Below are positions 11,313 through 22,096 of a DNA stretch of 64,000 nt, piece after piece. The stretch's first letter is position 1. Every line of letters starts with the position of its first letter. This DNA is from Notolepis coatsorum (taxonomy: Eukaryota > Chordata > Actinopteri > Aulopiformes > Paralepididae). The stretch covers positions 50,487,529 through 50,551,528 of the forward strand of contig OZ020592.1 in assembly GCA_963971535.1 (NCBI GenBank). The letters are read 5' to 3'. The notes beneath the pieces are model-generated. The model was not told the origin of the DNA. It saw only the letters and a program-made list of their open reading frames with translations, and made no database searches. The position numbers were made by a program, and so were the translations under genes.

Positions 11313-12602
11313 TTAAATAAAAGTTGTGAAAATGTGGTTGCGTGTTGTGTCAAGTGTACATATATTCATAGCACGGGGAGGCGCCGTGGCAGTCCGGCCC
11401 CTGGCCCCTTGGGTTTCTGACAATGTGGCCCCCTGAACAATTTAGTTGAATAGCCCTGATGTAGTCTATATGTCTAGCCCCTAACCATGTAGTCTATATA
11501 TCTAGTCCCTAACCATGTAGTCTATATATCTAGTCCCTAACCATGTAGTCTATACATCTAGTCCCTAACCATGTAGTCTATATATCTAGTCCCTAACCAT
11601 GTAGTCTATATGTCTAGTCTCTAACCATGTAGTCTATATGTCTAGTCCCTAACCATGTAGTCTATATATCTAGTCCCTAACCATGTAGTCTATATGTCTA
11701 GTCCCTAACCATGTAGTCTATATGTCTAGTCTCTAACCATGTAGTCTATACATCTAGTCCCTAACCATGTAGTCTATACATCTAGTCCCTAACCATGTAG
11801 TCTATATGTCTAGTCCCTAACCATGTAGTCTATATATCTAGTCCCTAACCATGTAGTCTATATGTCTAGTCCCTAACCATGTAGTCTATATATCTAGTCC
11901 CTAACCATGTAGTCTATATGTCTAGTCTCTAACAATGTAGTATATACATATAGTCTCTAACCATGTAGTCTATATGTCTAGTCCCTAACCATGTAGTATA
12001 TATGTCTAGTCTCTAACCATGTAGTCTATATGTCTCTAACCATGTAGTCTATACATCTAGTCCCTAACCATGTAGTCTATATGTCTCTAACCATGTAGTC
12101 TATACATCTAGTCCCTATTAGTCTATATATCTAGTCCCTAACCATGTAGTCTATATGTCTCTAACCATGTAGTCTATACATCTAGTCCCTAACCATGTAG
12201 TCTATATATCTAGTCCCTAACCATGTAGTCTATATATCTAGTCTCTAACCATGTAGTCTATATATCTAGTCCCTAACCATGTAGTCTATATATCTAGTCC
12301 CTAACCATGCAGTCTATATATCTAGTCCCTAACCATGTAGTCTATATGTCTAGTCCCTAACCATGCAGTCTATATATCTAGTCCCTAACCATGTAGTCTA
12401 TATATCTCTAACCATGTAGTCTATATATCTAGTCACTAACCATGTAGTCTATATGTCCCTAACCATGTAGTCTATATATCTCTAACCATGTAGTCTATAT
12501 ATCTAGTCCCTAACCATGTAGTCTATATGTCCCTAACCATGTAGTCTATATGTCTCTAACCATGTAGTCTATATATCTAGTCTCTAACCATGTAGTCTAT
12601 AT

Positions 12603-13220
12603 CAGTGGTTCCCAAAGTCGGGGTCGCGACCCAAAGGTGGGCCGCGAGCAGCCACGGGTGGGCCGCGAGATGATTTAAAAAAAATAAAAAAAAAATAAAA
12701 AAAAAATAAAATATATATTTTTTATTTTTTATTTTTTTATTTTTTATTTTTTTATTTTAATTTTTTTTGTCAGGCCATTGAACTTAGAAGCAGGCCAGGA
12801 CAGTGTTTCTAGTTGTATTCTAAAATTCTATTCTATTGTATTCTAAAATGTGACTATATGGTTTTATATTAACTTAATAAATAAACAAAAACAAAAAATC
12901 TACTTATTTCAACGAACATTTCAAACTAAATAACAGATTATGCACATAAAACGCTGAAAACAACCGAAGCAACAATAGTATTTTAATGAGGCTATTATTA
13001 TTATCATTATTATTTTGCAACAAGTTAGCCCTCTCATAAATAGCACATATAAATGAATAACTAACTTGAACTAACTTAATAGGATTGAAGTGATATTTGG
13101 CTTAAAAAATCGGTCGCATGGCAAAAAAAAAAAAAAAAAAAGCCAGACGATGTGCATTGGGCCGCGGCTCTCTGACGCCTTATTTTCTGGGCCCCGGCCT
13201 GAAAAGTTTGGGAACCCCTG
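12603..13220 (+). mobile_element. 618-bp hAT MITE, copy A
   Basis: It begins CAGTGGTTCCCAAAGTCGGG and ends AGTTTGGGAACCCCTG, typical hAT ends. Long A/T homopolymer tracts lie at 12675-12770. It has no transposase frame. The left flank is gtctatat (12595-12602) and the right flank is gtatagac (13221-13228), which do not match each other directly. Each instead matches the reverse complement of the opposite flank of copy B, the pattern expected after an inversion between the two copies. Confidence 0.93.
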
Positions 13221-13638
13221 GTATAGACTACATGGTCAGGGACTAGATGTATAGACTACATGGTTAGGGACTAGATATATAGACTACATAGTTAGGGACT
13301 AGATATATAGACTACATGGTTAGATACTAGACATATAGACTACATAGTTAGGGACTAGACATATAGACTACATGGTTAGAGACTAGATATATAGACTACA
13401 TGGTTAGGGACTAGACATATAGACTACATGGTTAGAGACTAGATATATAGACTACATGGTTAGGGACTAGACATATAGACTACATGGTTAGAGACTAGAC
13501 ATATAGACTACATGGTTAGAGACTAGACATATAGACTACATGGTTAGAGACTAGATATATAGACTACATGGTTAGAGATATATAGACTACATGGTTAGGG
13601 ACATATAGCCTACATGGTTAGGGACTAGACATATAGAC
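13221..13638 (-). repeat. 28-bp array in inverted orientation
   Basis: The same unit as 9803-12602, but as its reverse complement (atagactacatggttaggga). It is exactly bounded by the two inverted hAT copies, about 15 units long. The orientation changes precisely at the element ends. Confidence 0.95.
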
Positions 13639-14256
13639 CAGGGGTTCCCAAACTTTTCAGGCCGGGGCCCAGAAAATAAGGCGTCAGAGAGCCGCGGCCC
13701 AATGCACATCGTCTGGCTTTTTTTTTTTTTTTTTTTGCCATGCGACCGATTTTTTAAGCCAAATATCACTTCAATCCTATTAAGTTAGTTCAAGTTAGTT
13801 ATTCATTTATATGTGCTATTTATGAGAGGGCTAACTTGTTGCAAAATAATAATGATAATAATAATAGCCTCATTAAAATACTATTGTTGCTTCGGTTGTT
13901 TTCAGCGTTTTATGTGCATAATCTGTTATTTAGTTTGAAATGTTCGTTGAAATAAGTAGATTTTTTGTTTTTGTTTATTTATTAAGTTAATATAAAACCA
14001 TATAGTCACATTTTAGAATACAATAGAATAGAATTTTAGAATACAACTAGAAACACTGTCCTGGCCTGCTTCTAAGTTCAATGGCCTGACAAAAAAAATT
14101 AAAATAAAAAAATAAAAAATAAAAAAATAAAAAATAAAAAATATATATTTTATTTTTTTTTTATTTATTTTTTTTTTTTTTTAAATCATCTCGCGGCCCA
14201 CCCGTGGCTGCTCGCGGCCCACCTTTGGGTCGCGACCCCGACTTTGGGAACCACTG
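13639..14256 (-). mobile_element. 618-bp hAT MITE, copy B (inverted)
   Basis: The reverse complement of copy A over its whole length, apart from small differences in the A/T tracts. It begins CAGGGGTTCCCAAACTTTTC and ends CTTTGGGAACCACTG. The left flank is atatagac (13631-13638) and the right flank gtctatac (14257-14264). With copy A it forms a 618-bp stem around a 418-bp inverted array segment. Confidence 0.93.
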
Positions 14257-14463
14257 GTCTATACATCTAGTCCCTAACCATGTAGTCTATATGTCTAGTC
14301 TCTAACCATGTAGTCTATATAACTAGTCCCTAACCATGTAGTCTATATGTCCCTAACCATGTAGTCTATACATCTAGTCCCTAACCATGTAGTATATACA
14401 TCTAGTCCCTAACCATGTAGTCTATATGTCTAGTCTCTAACCATGTAGTATATGTCTAGTCCC
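14257..14463 (+). repeat. 28-bp array, distal part, original orientation
   Basis: About seven units in the same orientation as 11459-12602, ending at the single-copy sequence after 14463. Confidence 0.92.
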
Positions 14464-15209
14464 TAGAGCACCGATTCTTGGAAATCAATACGTTTTATTT
14501 CACCAGTGATGTTTGAGCGACATAGCAACAACAAGCAAGCGTGGGCAGAGCCTACATTTTGTATGTATGTATGTACACAATTGAACCCTTCACACATTTC
14601 AAAAGAAGAAGTTAAACTTTCTATACATGGAGCTGGGGACACGCCAGAAAAACGTGAAAAAAAAAGATTTGCAACACAGACCAACCAAATACACAACCAA
14701 AAACCCCCGCACACACTTTTCATTCCCTCACCTACTCCCTAAAAACCCATTCCTCTAACCTTCTCTCATCCCACACACACTGACACCAAAGTGCACACGG
14801 CATGATTGACAGGCAGGGGGAGGGTCGCCCCCTCCCCAGGAGCTTCCTTGACTGGTTCAGTGATTCTCAGATGTTTTTGAGAGAACAACCGCAGAGCAAA
14901 GCGTCTGGGCCAGACACTGATACCATCTAGGAATATTTTTGACATACTATACCAAATTAATTGCACATGGCAATTTATCAAAATGTTGGTTTTAGTATTC
15001 GGAAGAATCATTCCACGCTGTTGCAATCGGAATAAACCTTCAGCTTGGCATAGCTCTGGGAACAGCAGCGAGATGCATGACCTTGGTTTGACCTCTAAGC
15101 TCAACTTTGACCCAGAGGAAGTAGTAAATAAAATAACCTGCTGTCGTTAAGCCATTGAGTTCCTACAGTAGGGTGAGTTTGACGTGCAATCCCACAATGC
15201 CACTGGTAA
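14464..15209. other. Unassigned sequence
   Basis: No gene or element ends recognised. Two overlapping frames on opposite strands (14463-14742) have no known motif and no codon signal I would trust. Confidence 0.3.
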
Positions 15210-15221
15210 AGCCCTTTTAAA

Positions 15222-18140
15222 TTGGCCATTTTGAATAATTCTGATACTGTGCCCTACACCTCGGCGGGACGCCCAATGGTGCCCCTGGCTGTAAGCTCTG
15301 TCCACTTTAAGCCTATCACTGTCACTGAAGTCAGTAAAGTCCTGAAAGACATAGACTATAAAAAGTCAGCAGGTCCGGACAACCTACACCCAGTCCTCCT
15401 AAAGACAGCTGCTGATTTTATTGCTGAGCCCATTGCCTCAATTTTAATCTTAGTTTTGTGACTAGTACCATCCCCAAAGTGTGGAAGTCTGCTTTTGTCC
15501 TTCCATTATTAAAAAGTGGGGACCCCTCAGATGTTAATAATTATCGCCCCATTTCTAAGCTCCCTGTCCTGGCCAAAGTTTTTGAATCCTTTGTGAACAT
15601 TCAACTAAAGCAATTCCTATTAGAAAATAACATCAGTCAGTTCAGTCAGGCTTCAGGTCTGGTCATGGTACCATAACTGCAGCTATGCTAGTGGCTAATG
15701 ACATAATCAACACACTTGACAATAAACAACATTGTGCAGCATTGTTTGTTGATTTATCAAAAGCATTTGACTCCGTAGACCACAAACTATTACTGGATAG
15801 ACTGGACAACATTGGCATTGGACAGGAAGCGGTAAATTGGTTCAGAAATTACCTCTCAGACAGAACACAATGTATATTTGCAGAGAACTACAAATCAAGT
15901 TTTTTAGAAATCAACAAAGGTGTTCCCCAAGGGTCTATTTTGGCTCCGGTTTTATTCTCTATTTTTATAAATGACCTGGGGAAAAAAATCCAGACAGCCA
16001 AGATGCATCTTTATGCGGACGATACAATCCTGTATACAAGTGCTCCCTCCCTTACTCAGGTGATTGAGAACCTCCAGGCTGCGTTTAATTGTTTTCAAAC
16101 CTCCCTTTTTGATCTTAAACTAGTTTTAAATGCAAAGAAAACTAAATCTGTTACGAAGGATCAGATTAAACCGAATATATATATTTATTGATTGATATAT
16201 ATTGCATAATATTTGTATATCGTTTGATATCCCTTGTGTATTCCTTGTACATATACACGGAATATCCCTTTAGCCTAGTACAGACCATAATATTTCGTTC
16301 TCCTATTGGACAGCGGTCCCTTGGGCGCCATTGCCATACCTCCAAGGTCTGGTTCAAAGTCACCGCCAAAGACATGCCTGGGCATGAACGGTTCTGCGCA
16401 AGGATATGAGACAGGAATAAAGCTGGTACTAGTTTGTTCACCTAACGTATAAATACGGCGCAGGTGAATACAGAAGTAGAGTTACCCAATAAGTTGAAGC
16501 CTCACCCACGATACAACGTGCGGTGAAGTATGGCCTGTTTGGCCCCAAATAGAGCATTGAGACTGCGTGCGAATTAATAACTGAAGTATCAGAGTTTAAC
16601 GCTGTACCGTCGAGTTCGACCTATTCTATTAAGTCAGTAATATCTATTAAGTCAGTCTATTTATGTATAGTGTATCGTGCGGCTACCGTTCTACAGTGAC
16701 CAGCATCACCAACGTTTCCTCGTACCAGCTAGTGTGCTTATCCAGGCTGGGCTGCTTACCCTGGCGCTTTCACCCGAGGGGCCCTAGACGAGGACCGTGT
16801 GGATCATGTACACTGGATAACCTACCGACGACTGCATAGCCCTTTTCGGCTGGATTATATTTGCTTTTGGTCCTGTAATTGATGGAGCGGAGAATCGCCT
16901 ACACCCACAATTGTGTGGGATTTACCCTGTGAGGAGCCACGTCGAGCCCGCCTCTCAGAAGCCTGAGGCCGGCTAGCTTTCTTCCATGCGGAGCTGCATG
17001 CTACGGAGAACAGCTGTATTCGTCTGCGGATCAAGATATTATTGCACTGTCTCCTGTACTTGGAGTCTCTTTATCATCGTTGACCCAGACTCTACTACCG
17101 ACAAATCCTCTCCCCTTGCTGGCTTACGACCGGAGGGACCCTACCAGTATCTCCCGCTATATTACCAGAGTACCATAGATATAATTCCTAAGATTCAGGT
17201 TGTATTATTATCTCCTGCGTAACATGAGAATGGACATACGCTATTGATTTGCCTACGCACATTCCTTTACCTTATAAGCGCATCCAAAGTAAAGTATATT
17301 ATGTACTATCATTGCTGCTAATAAATACTTAAATTCAGTTTTGTGTGGAACCGAGTCATTGTGGGAAGTGTTCATCATAAGATACCTGTGTACTGTATGG
17401 CCAGTAGTAATGTACATAAGACAGTAGTGGTTTAATGATACCATACTTATTAATACAGTCAGGGAATTGTACCCCTCAGTTACAAAATCCATGATGTTCA
17501 CAAGGGCTCGCTCACAGCCAGTGAATCATGTTCATATCGTTACGCTAAAGGGAGCAACCATAGAAAATGTTTCATCCTACAAGTATCTTGGGCTATGGCT
17601 GGATGAAAAGCTATCTTTTAAAGTGCATATTGGAAACCTCACAAAGAAACTTAAACTAAAACTTGGTTTTTTCTTTCGCAACAAACGATGCTTTTCTTTT
17701 GAGGCCAGAAAGAAACTTGTTCAAGCCACATTCCTGTCTGTAAGTCTATCATGCTTCTCTGCGCTTCATCACTAGTGCCAAAGGGCTTACTCACCATTGT
17801 GTGCTTTACCAAATGGTAGGATGGACCTCTCTGTACGTACGGAGGAAATCCCACATGTTTGTTTTTATATATAAGGCCATCATAGGGAAGCTTCCCCTAT
17901 ATCTTTCCAACCTAATTAGCTTTGCCTCTAGCAGCTACCATACCAGGTCCACAAGATGGCTACTTTTTAAAAAAAACGAGAATAAACACTGAACTAGGAA
18001 GAACAGCTTTTTCAAGCTTCGCACCTTGGGCATGGAATGGGCTACAGGACCATATCCACTTAGATACCCTGGTCTCCCTCTGCGAGTTTAGGTCTGTATT
18101 ACATAACTTCCTACAGGAAGAGTGTCGCTGCTTTCTCTAG
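15222..18140 (+). pseudogene. LINE reverse transcriptase, broken
   Basis: Non-LTR reverse transcriptase in at least five pieces. 15222-15461 carries KSAGPDNLHP. 15458-15676 carries NNYRPIS. 15685-16148 carries the palm motifs LFVDLSKAFDSVDH, NKGVPQGSILAPVLF and the catalytic YADD (near 16012-16024). The part after the solo LTR (17490-17775) holds SSYKYLGLWLD, and 17783-18140 the C-terminal PWAWNGLQ region. Frames change at about 15458 and 15677, with further breaks near 17775 and 17990. The endonuclease is absent. The clade call (L2/CR1 rather than Rex1) rests on motif style and the 3' tail. It is not functional. Confidence 0.85.
16149..17484 (+). mobile_element. Solo LTR of a BEL/Pao retrotransposon
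   Basis: It begins TGTTACGAAGGATCAGATTA and ends CCCCTCAGTTACA, matching the ends and overall layout of the complete BEL LTRs at 28009 and 36560, but clearly diverged from them in sequence. It is 1336 bp against about 1400. The 5-bp flanks aaatc (16144-16148 and 17485-17489) are identical, so this is a solo LTR left by recombination of a complete insertion. It disrupts the LINE reverse transcriptase just after the palm domain. Confidence 0.92.
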
Positions 18141-18413
18141 TCGGGTCCCAGCTGCAAAACTGCAGAGTTACTGTATTGCCCTGTATTTTACTGTCGTACA
18201 CTTTTACTGTTATGTAGACTGTTCTGTTTTGTGTTTTTATGTTTACGTGTGATGTATTGTGTATTGTGTACATGCACTTTTATTATGTTCTTGTGTGATG
18301 TACCGCACATTTTATTGCTGTCTGATGTTTGCGGGTGTTATTGCTGTCATCTTGGCCAGGTCTCCCTTGCAAAAGAGATCTTGTATCTCAATGGGACTTC
18401 CTGGTTAAATAAA

Positions 18414-18451
<38 letters not shown>

Positions 18452-18452
<1 letters not shown>

Positions 18453-18714
18453 CATAGCTAGGGAGGTCCAACGTTCTGGCGTCATGTAATCACAATGGGA
18501 GCTTCTGCTGTTCAGAACACAATTTCAGCCCCAAAAGATTTCAGCCACTCTCCACACAAAAAGCCAAAGTCCAAAACCATGCTTTCAATTGGTCAAACAA
18601 ACAACCATTCAAATTGTAGCCAATCCCTGTGCGCACACAATGCCGTTTGTCAGTTGATGATTGATTGGTTGGAGAAATGTCAAAATGTGTTTTTCATTGA
18701 AATGGCTCCTCCCC
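18452..18714. other. Unassigned sequence
   Basis: Short stretch between the LINE tail and the TTAA element; nothing recognised. Confidence 0.3.
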
Positions 18715-19660
18715 TTAACACATTGCCCGCCGGGGGTTATGCCCATCTCATACCCCTCTCTGCCAGCGCTGTAAGCCTATGGAGATGTTTACCTTCTTTG
18801 CAGGGCTATAACTTTTTAAATTGTATTGCTATATTGACATTACTATGAATGGGCATTCAACATCGATTATCTATCGTTCAGGATGTGGGAACGTTATACT
18901 TTTTCATTCATACATTGTTGTGTTAATACCTTCTAGATTAATATAAGTATGTTTTTAATCTTTTCTGCTGTAATTCCAAAAACGCTAGTTATAGGCCCAA
19001 ACGCATTATATAGATTATCGATTGCCGTTTCCCCCCCATACACGCTACGCCAAAAAACTCAAATGTATATGATCGGTATACATTATGCCTCATCATGCGC
19101 GGAGGAAAGGGGGGGGTCGTTTATAATTCCACGATCATCAGTAACTGCTTTATGTAGGTTGGGTGGATATATTGATCAGATGGTTTGCAAACAAGGAAAT
19201 GCACAATCGGGTTGAAAATAACGTTATATTCCTCTTACCGTGGGCCAATGAGACTGGCGGTGAAAGATCCCAATTATACGACGCCGATCGCCTAGGTCCA
19301 TTTCCGGTTTGTATGGCGCAATAAACGCTGAAATCATATCGATTATTAAGTTTAGAAAGCGATCCATTATGTACATAGTGTCTGTCGGGAGTCCGGTAAC
19401 GAGATGTGACTGCCGGATGATTTTCATCGATGCACTGATGGCACATCCTGTTTGCGAGTGTAACTCGCCCGACCATCCACCAGGCCGTCGTTGCAGTCAC
19501 ATCTAAGGTCCAGCTGCAGGACCGGGGGTGGGTATATGAATTATGAATGCCATGGCGAAAAAATGAAATATTGATCTCAAAAGCGCTGTACAGCGATCCT
19601 GGCAGACAACGCATGGCGGCCAATAATGCTGGACAGCGTTTTTGGCGCTGGAAGTGTTAA
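18715..19660. mobile_element. TTAA-flanked MITE, copy 1
   Basis: It is bounded by TTAACACATTGCCCGCC and GGCGCTGGAAGTGTTAA, imperfect inverted repeats including the TTAA target site (18715-18718 and 19657-19660). It shares the tgccagcgctgta segment and general layout with the reverse complement of the element at 23735-24692, so the two belong to one family in opposite orientations. Similar length (946 and 958 bp). No transposase. The TTAA target suggests piggyBac-like mobilisation. Confidence 0.72.
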
Positions 19661-19693
19661 GTAGGAGCTAACAACAAGATTTGGGCATACAAC

Positions 19694-20167
19694 GGGCAGC
19701 TGAGTGGCACAGTGGGCAAGGCGCTCGCCACTAACGCAGGAGATGCTGGTATCGAGCCCAGCTCTCGGCATTGCTACCGGCTTGGCCGGTCGATATACTA
19801 ACACAATAGGCAGTGTTAGAGGGTGGGAAAGCCGGTGGGTGGGGATTGGACGTTGTGGACAGCGACTCCTACAGGTCGGTTGGGTGACGCCTGTACAGCA
19901 GAAACAGGAAGTATCGGGGGCAGCGTGAGCCTCCCACGCGTTACTCCTCGCCACTGAGAGTTCGAGCTGTCTGGTGAAAAGATGCGACAGGCTGCCTCCT
20001 CGTGTACCGGAGGGGACACGTGATGCAAGGCTTCTATCCTCAGTACTGCCGACCAGTGGGAGGCATAGTCTAGCAACGTTCAAGACAGGGGAGGGAAGAA
20101 TTGGAATCACAAAAAAATTGGGATGGGAGAAAAATTGAAAAATATGGAGAAAAAGTGGATAAAAAAA
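19694..20167 (+). mobile_element. tRNA-headed SINE, copy 1
   Basis: A 5' tRNA-like head with an A box (gtggcacagtggg) and a degenerate B box (ggtatcgagcccag), then a conserved body (ggacagcgactcctacaggt ... cacgtgatgcaaggcttcta) and a 3' tail gtggataaaaaaa. The flanking 18-bp duplication aagatttgggcatacaac (19676-19693 and 20168-20185) is exact, as expected for target-primed reverse transcription. The same family occurs at 26328, 42119, 45588 and 54334. Confidence 0.93.
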
Positions 20168-20185
20168 AAGATTTGGGCATACAAC

Positions 20186-20489
20186 TGTTGCCCCAAGTCT
20201 CAACTACAACTGTGTGAAATCGGATTATTCTTTCCGTTTTGGACTTTTGAGTTTTTAACCAAAAGGCGATGGGAGCGCCCGACTTCAATGCGGCCAAAGC
20301 ACCCGAGTCGAGGCACAAGCACTCTTGCACTGCTGTTTGCAATCCTGTCGGAGGGCTCAAAAGACCAGCTGATGGATTATAGTGATTTTGCCACTAAAAA
20401 CAAACATTTCGATTTTTTTATGTTGTAGACCATCTCACAGAGGTGGAATATGCGATTTAAATACATATTGGCTCTATTTTCATGACGGC
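20186..20489. other. Unassigned, probably repeat-derived sequence
   Basis: Sequence between the SINE duplication and the L1 fragment. No ends or coding signal that I recognise. Confidence 0.3.
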
Positions 20490-21965
20490 AGAAGAACGTT
20501 TTGTCTCCCTGCCATAGCTGTGACACAGCAACAAAAAGATCCCTTGGGGCCGCTATAAGAGACAACTTTATGATAAAGAACTTGTTGAAAATATGGTACC
20601 AGATCAGAAAAGTCTTTAAATTACCAGAGACGTCAGTCTGTACGCCCATCTGTCATAACCATGCTTTCCCCCCTTCACAATCAGACCACATTTTTTTCAA
20701 ATGGAAGGAAAAAGGAATAGTCTCTATAGAAAACCTTTACATAGATGGTCATTTTGCCTCATTTTCCCAACTCCAGCATAAATTTGAGCTCCCCCCCCCA
20801 CTCATTTCTTTCGATATTTACAAATTAGGAACTATGTTCGTTTAAATATTCCAAATTTTGAAACTTATACACCAATTGCTGTGATATATTCCCTCATGAC
20901 TACAGAGCCCAATACCAAAGGCCTGATATCCAAGTTTGTACTCATTTACAGAACACTATATTCCATCTACACAATGCTTGAGGAGGTCCTGGGAGAGAGA
21001 TATCCAGGTGGACATTCCAATAGACACCTGGGATGAGGGCCTCCGCAGTATCCACTCTTGTTCTATTAATTCCAGACATCAGTTAATTCAATTTAAGGTG
21101 ATGCATAGACTTCATTATTCTTGTACAAGATTGCACTCAATATACCCCTCAGTCTCACCACTCTGTACCAGATGTAAATCTGCTGAGGGCTCACTGGGTC
21201 ACCTCTTCTGGTTTTGCCCAAAGCTCCATAGGTTCTGGAGTGAGGTGTTCCAATGCTACTCAAACATCTACACCCATGACTTTCCCCCAGACCCAATAGT
21301 GGCTATCTTTGGCTGGTCACATAATATGACAACACTCAATTACTCTGAGATACAGACTATACAGTATGGCATGGTAATTGCAAAGAAATGAATTTTAATG
21401 CTGTGGAACAAAGAAACAGTACCACTTTTCCAAACCTGGTTGACAGAACTCATTAATATGCTACACATGGAGAGAATACGCTATGAGAACGCAGGGCAAC
21501 CCAGCAAATTTAAAGACATTTGGCAACCTTTTCTTGACTATCTATCTTAAAACTAACAAACGACTAGATACAATATATACTGTAGATATCTAAAACAATG
21601 TGAACTTATAGAGCACTATTTTTATTTTTTTGTGTTTTGTTTTTGCTATGTGATTGTTGTGTGATGTTTCTTCCCTCGGCTCATTGCTCTATAGGCATCA
21701 ACTAAAGGGACTCTTGATGACCTGATGGTATTTTGTACAAAGACTATAACTGGACTATGTGGACTGAATGTCTATTATTATAGATATATATTCTCAATAT
21801 TTGATGTGTCTATGTCTATGTTATTTTTTATTTCTTTCTTTTGGGAGGGGGGAGGGTATATATTTTTTTTATTTGTCGCTGTGATGTCTTGATTTTGTTT
21901 GTCCTGTCTGCTTTGTTTGTATCTGTTAAAACACTGAATAAAAATAATATCAAGAAGATTCTGAA
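20490..21965 (+). mobile_element. L1-like LINE, 3' fragment
   Basis: Holds the C-terminal part of an L1-type ORF2 followed by an AT-rich 3' region ending in ctgaataaaaataatatcaa. The 5' part is missing. Strong TTTTT/TATAT tracts at 21615-21880 are the 3' untranslated region. Confidence 0.75.
20501..21547 (+). pseudogene. L1-type ORF2 C-terminus, broken
   Basis: The downstream piece (about 20936-21391) has the cysteine/histidine motif of L1 ORF2 C-termini: CTRCKSAEGSLGHLFWFCPK, with C-X2-C, then H and C. An upstream piece (20501-20845, carrying KDPLGAAIRDNFMI) and a downstream piece (to about 21547) are in other frames, so at least two frameshifts separate them. The reverse-transcriptase palm is absent. 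It is similar in kind to the C-terminus at 58179-58970. Confidence 0.72.
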
Positions 21966-22088
21966 CTGAACTGAGCCAATAGTTATATATAATCATTTAT
22001 ATAACCCACACATCTAAAAAGTAGCTTTTCACTCATTATTATAAGTGGGAATCACCAGAAGCCCCATGATACTAGAGTCATGATATTG
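21966..22088. repeat. AT-rich repeat remnant that received the next hAT
   Basis: Short sequence (gtgggaatcaccagaagccc, catgatactagagtcatgat) that continues after the hAT element at 24772. It resembles a diverged fish repeat with similar wording near 9620-9700. Classification unknown. Confidence 0.35.
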
Positions 22089-22096
22089 CAATACGC

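Larger units (their letters stand above)
9852..11458 (+). mobile_element. hAT transposon, internally deleted, with exact target duplication
   Basis: It begins CAGGGCTATTCAACTGGCGG and ends AGTTGAATAGCCCTG, an exact 15-bp terminal inverted repeat. The 8-bp target duplication atgtagtc (9844-9851 and 11459-11466) is perfect and is part of the satellite unit, so the element landed inside the array. At 1607 bp it is too short for a full transposase gene and keeps only the C-terminal part (10003-10539). A TTAA-flanked MITE is nested at 10904-11312. Confidence 0.95.
9803..12602 (+). repeat. 28-bp satellite-like array (split by a hAT element)
   Basis: Tandem 28-bp units of the form ctatatatctagtccctaac plus catgtagt. 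Two units precede the hAT element at 9852 and about 40 follow at 11459-12602. Units vary at a few positions (tatat, tatgt or tacat after gtc; ccc or ctc), and a shortened unit lacking the tag-tccc part appears several times after 12020. The array continues beyond the hAT copies at 12603 and 13639, inverted between them and in the original orientation after 14257. There is no spacer diversity, so it is not a CRISPR. Confidence 0.95.
15210..18451 (+). mobile_element. LINE of the L2/CR1 group, 5'-truncated, split by a solo LTR
   Basis: Reverse-transcriptase fragments run left to right. They are followed by a 3' end whose last motif is tggttaaataaaggttaaaa, running into a 30-bp A tract (about 18418-18451), a tail common in fish L2-like LINEs. 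The endonuclease domain and 5' part are missing; the 5' limit is approximate. A BEL-type solo LTR with its own 5-bp duplication interrupts it at 16149-17484. Confidence 0.85.

Noticed and set aside
11459-12602. CRISPR-like array
   Set aside because: Units are contiguous 28-bp tandem repeats without variable spacers, in a eukaryotic context.
19150-20203. Minus-strand frames of 157 and 208 codons
   Set aside because: They run across a TTAA MITE and a SINE; the same peptides recur in the other SINE copies, so they are shadows of repeats.
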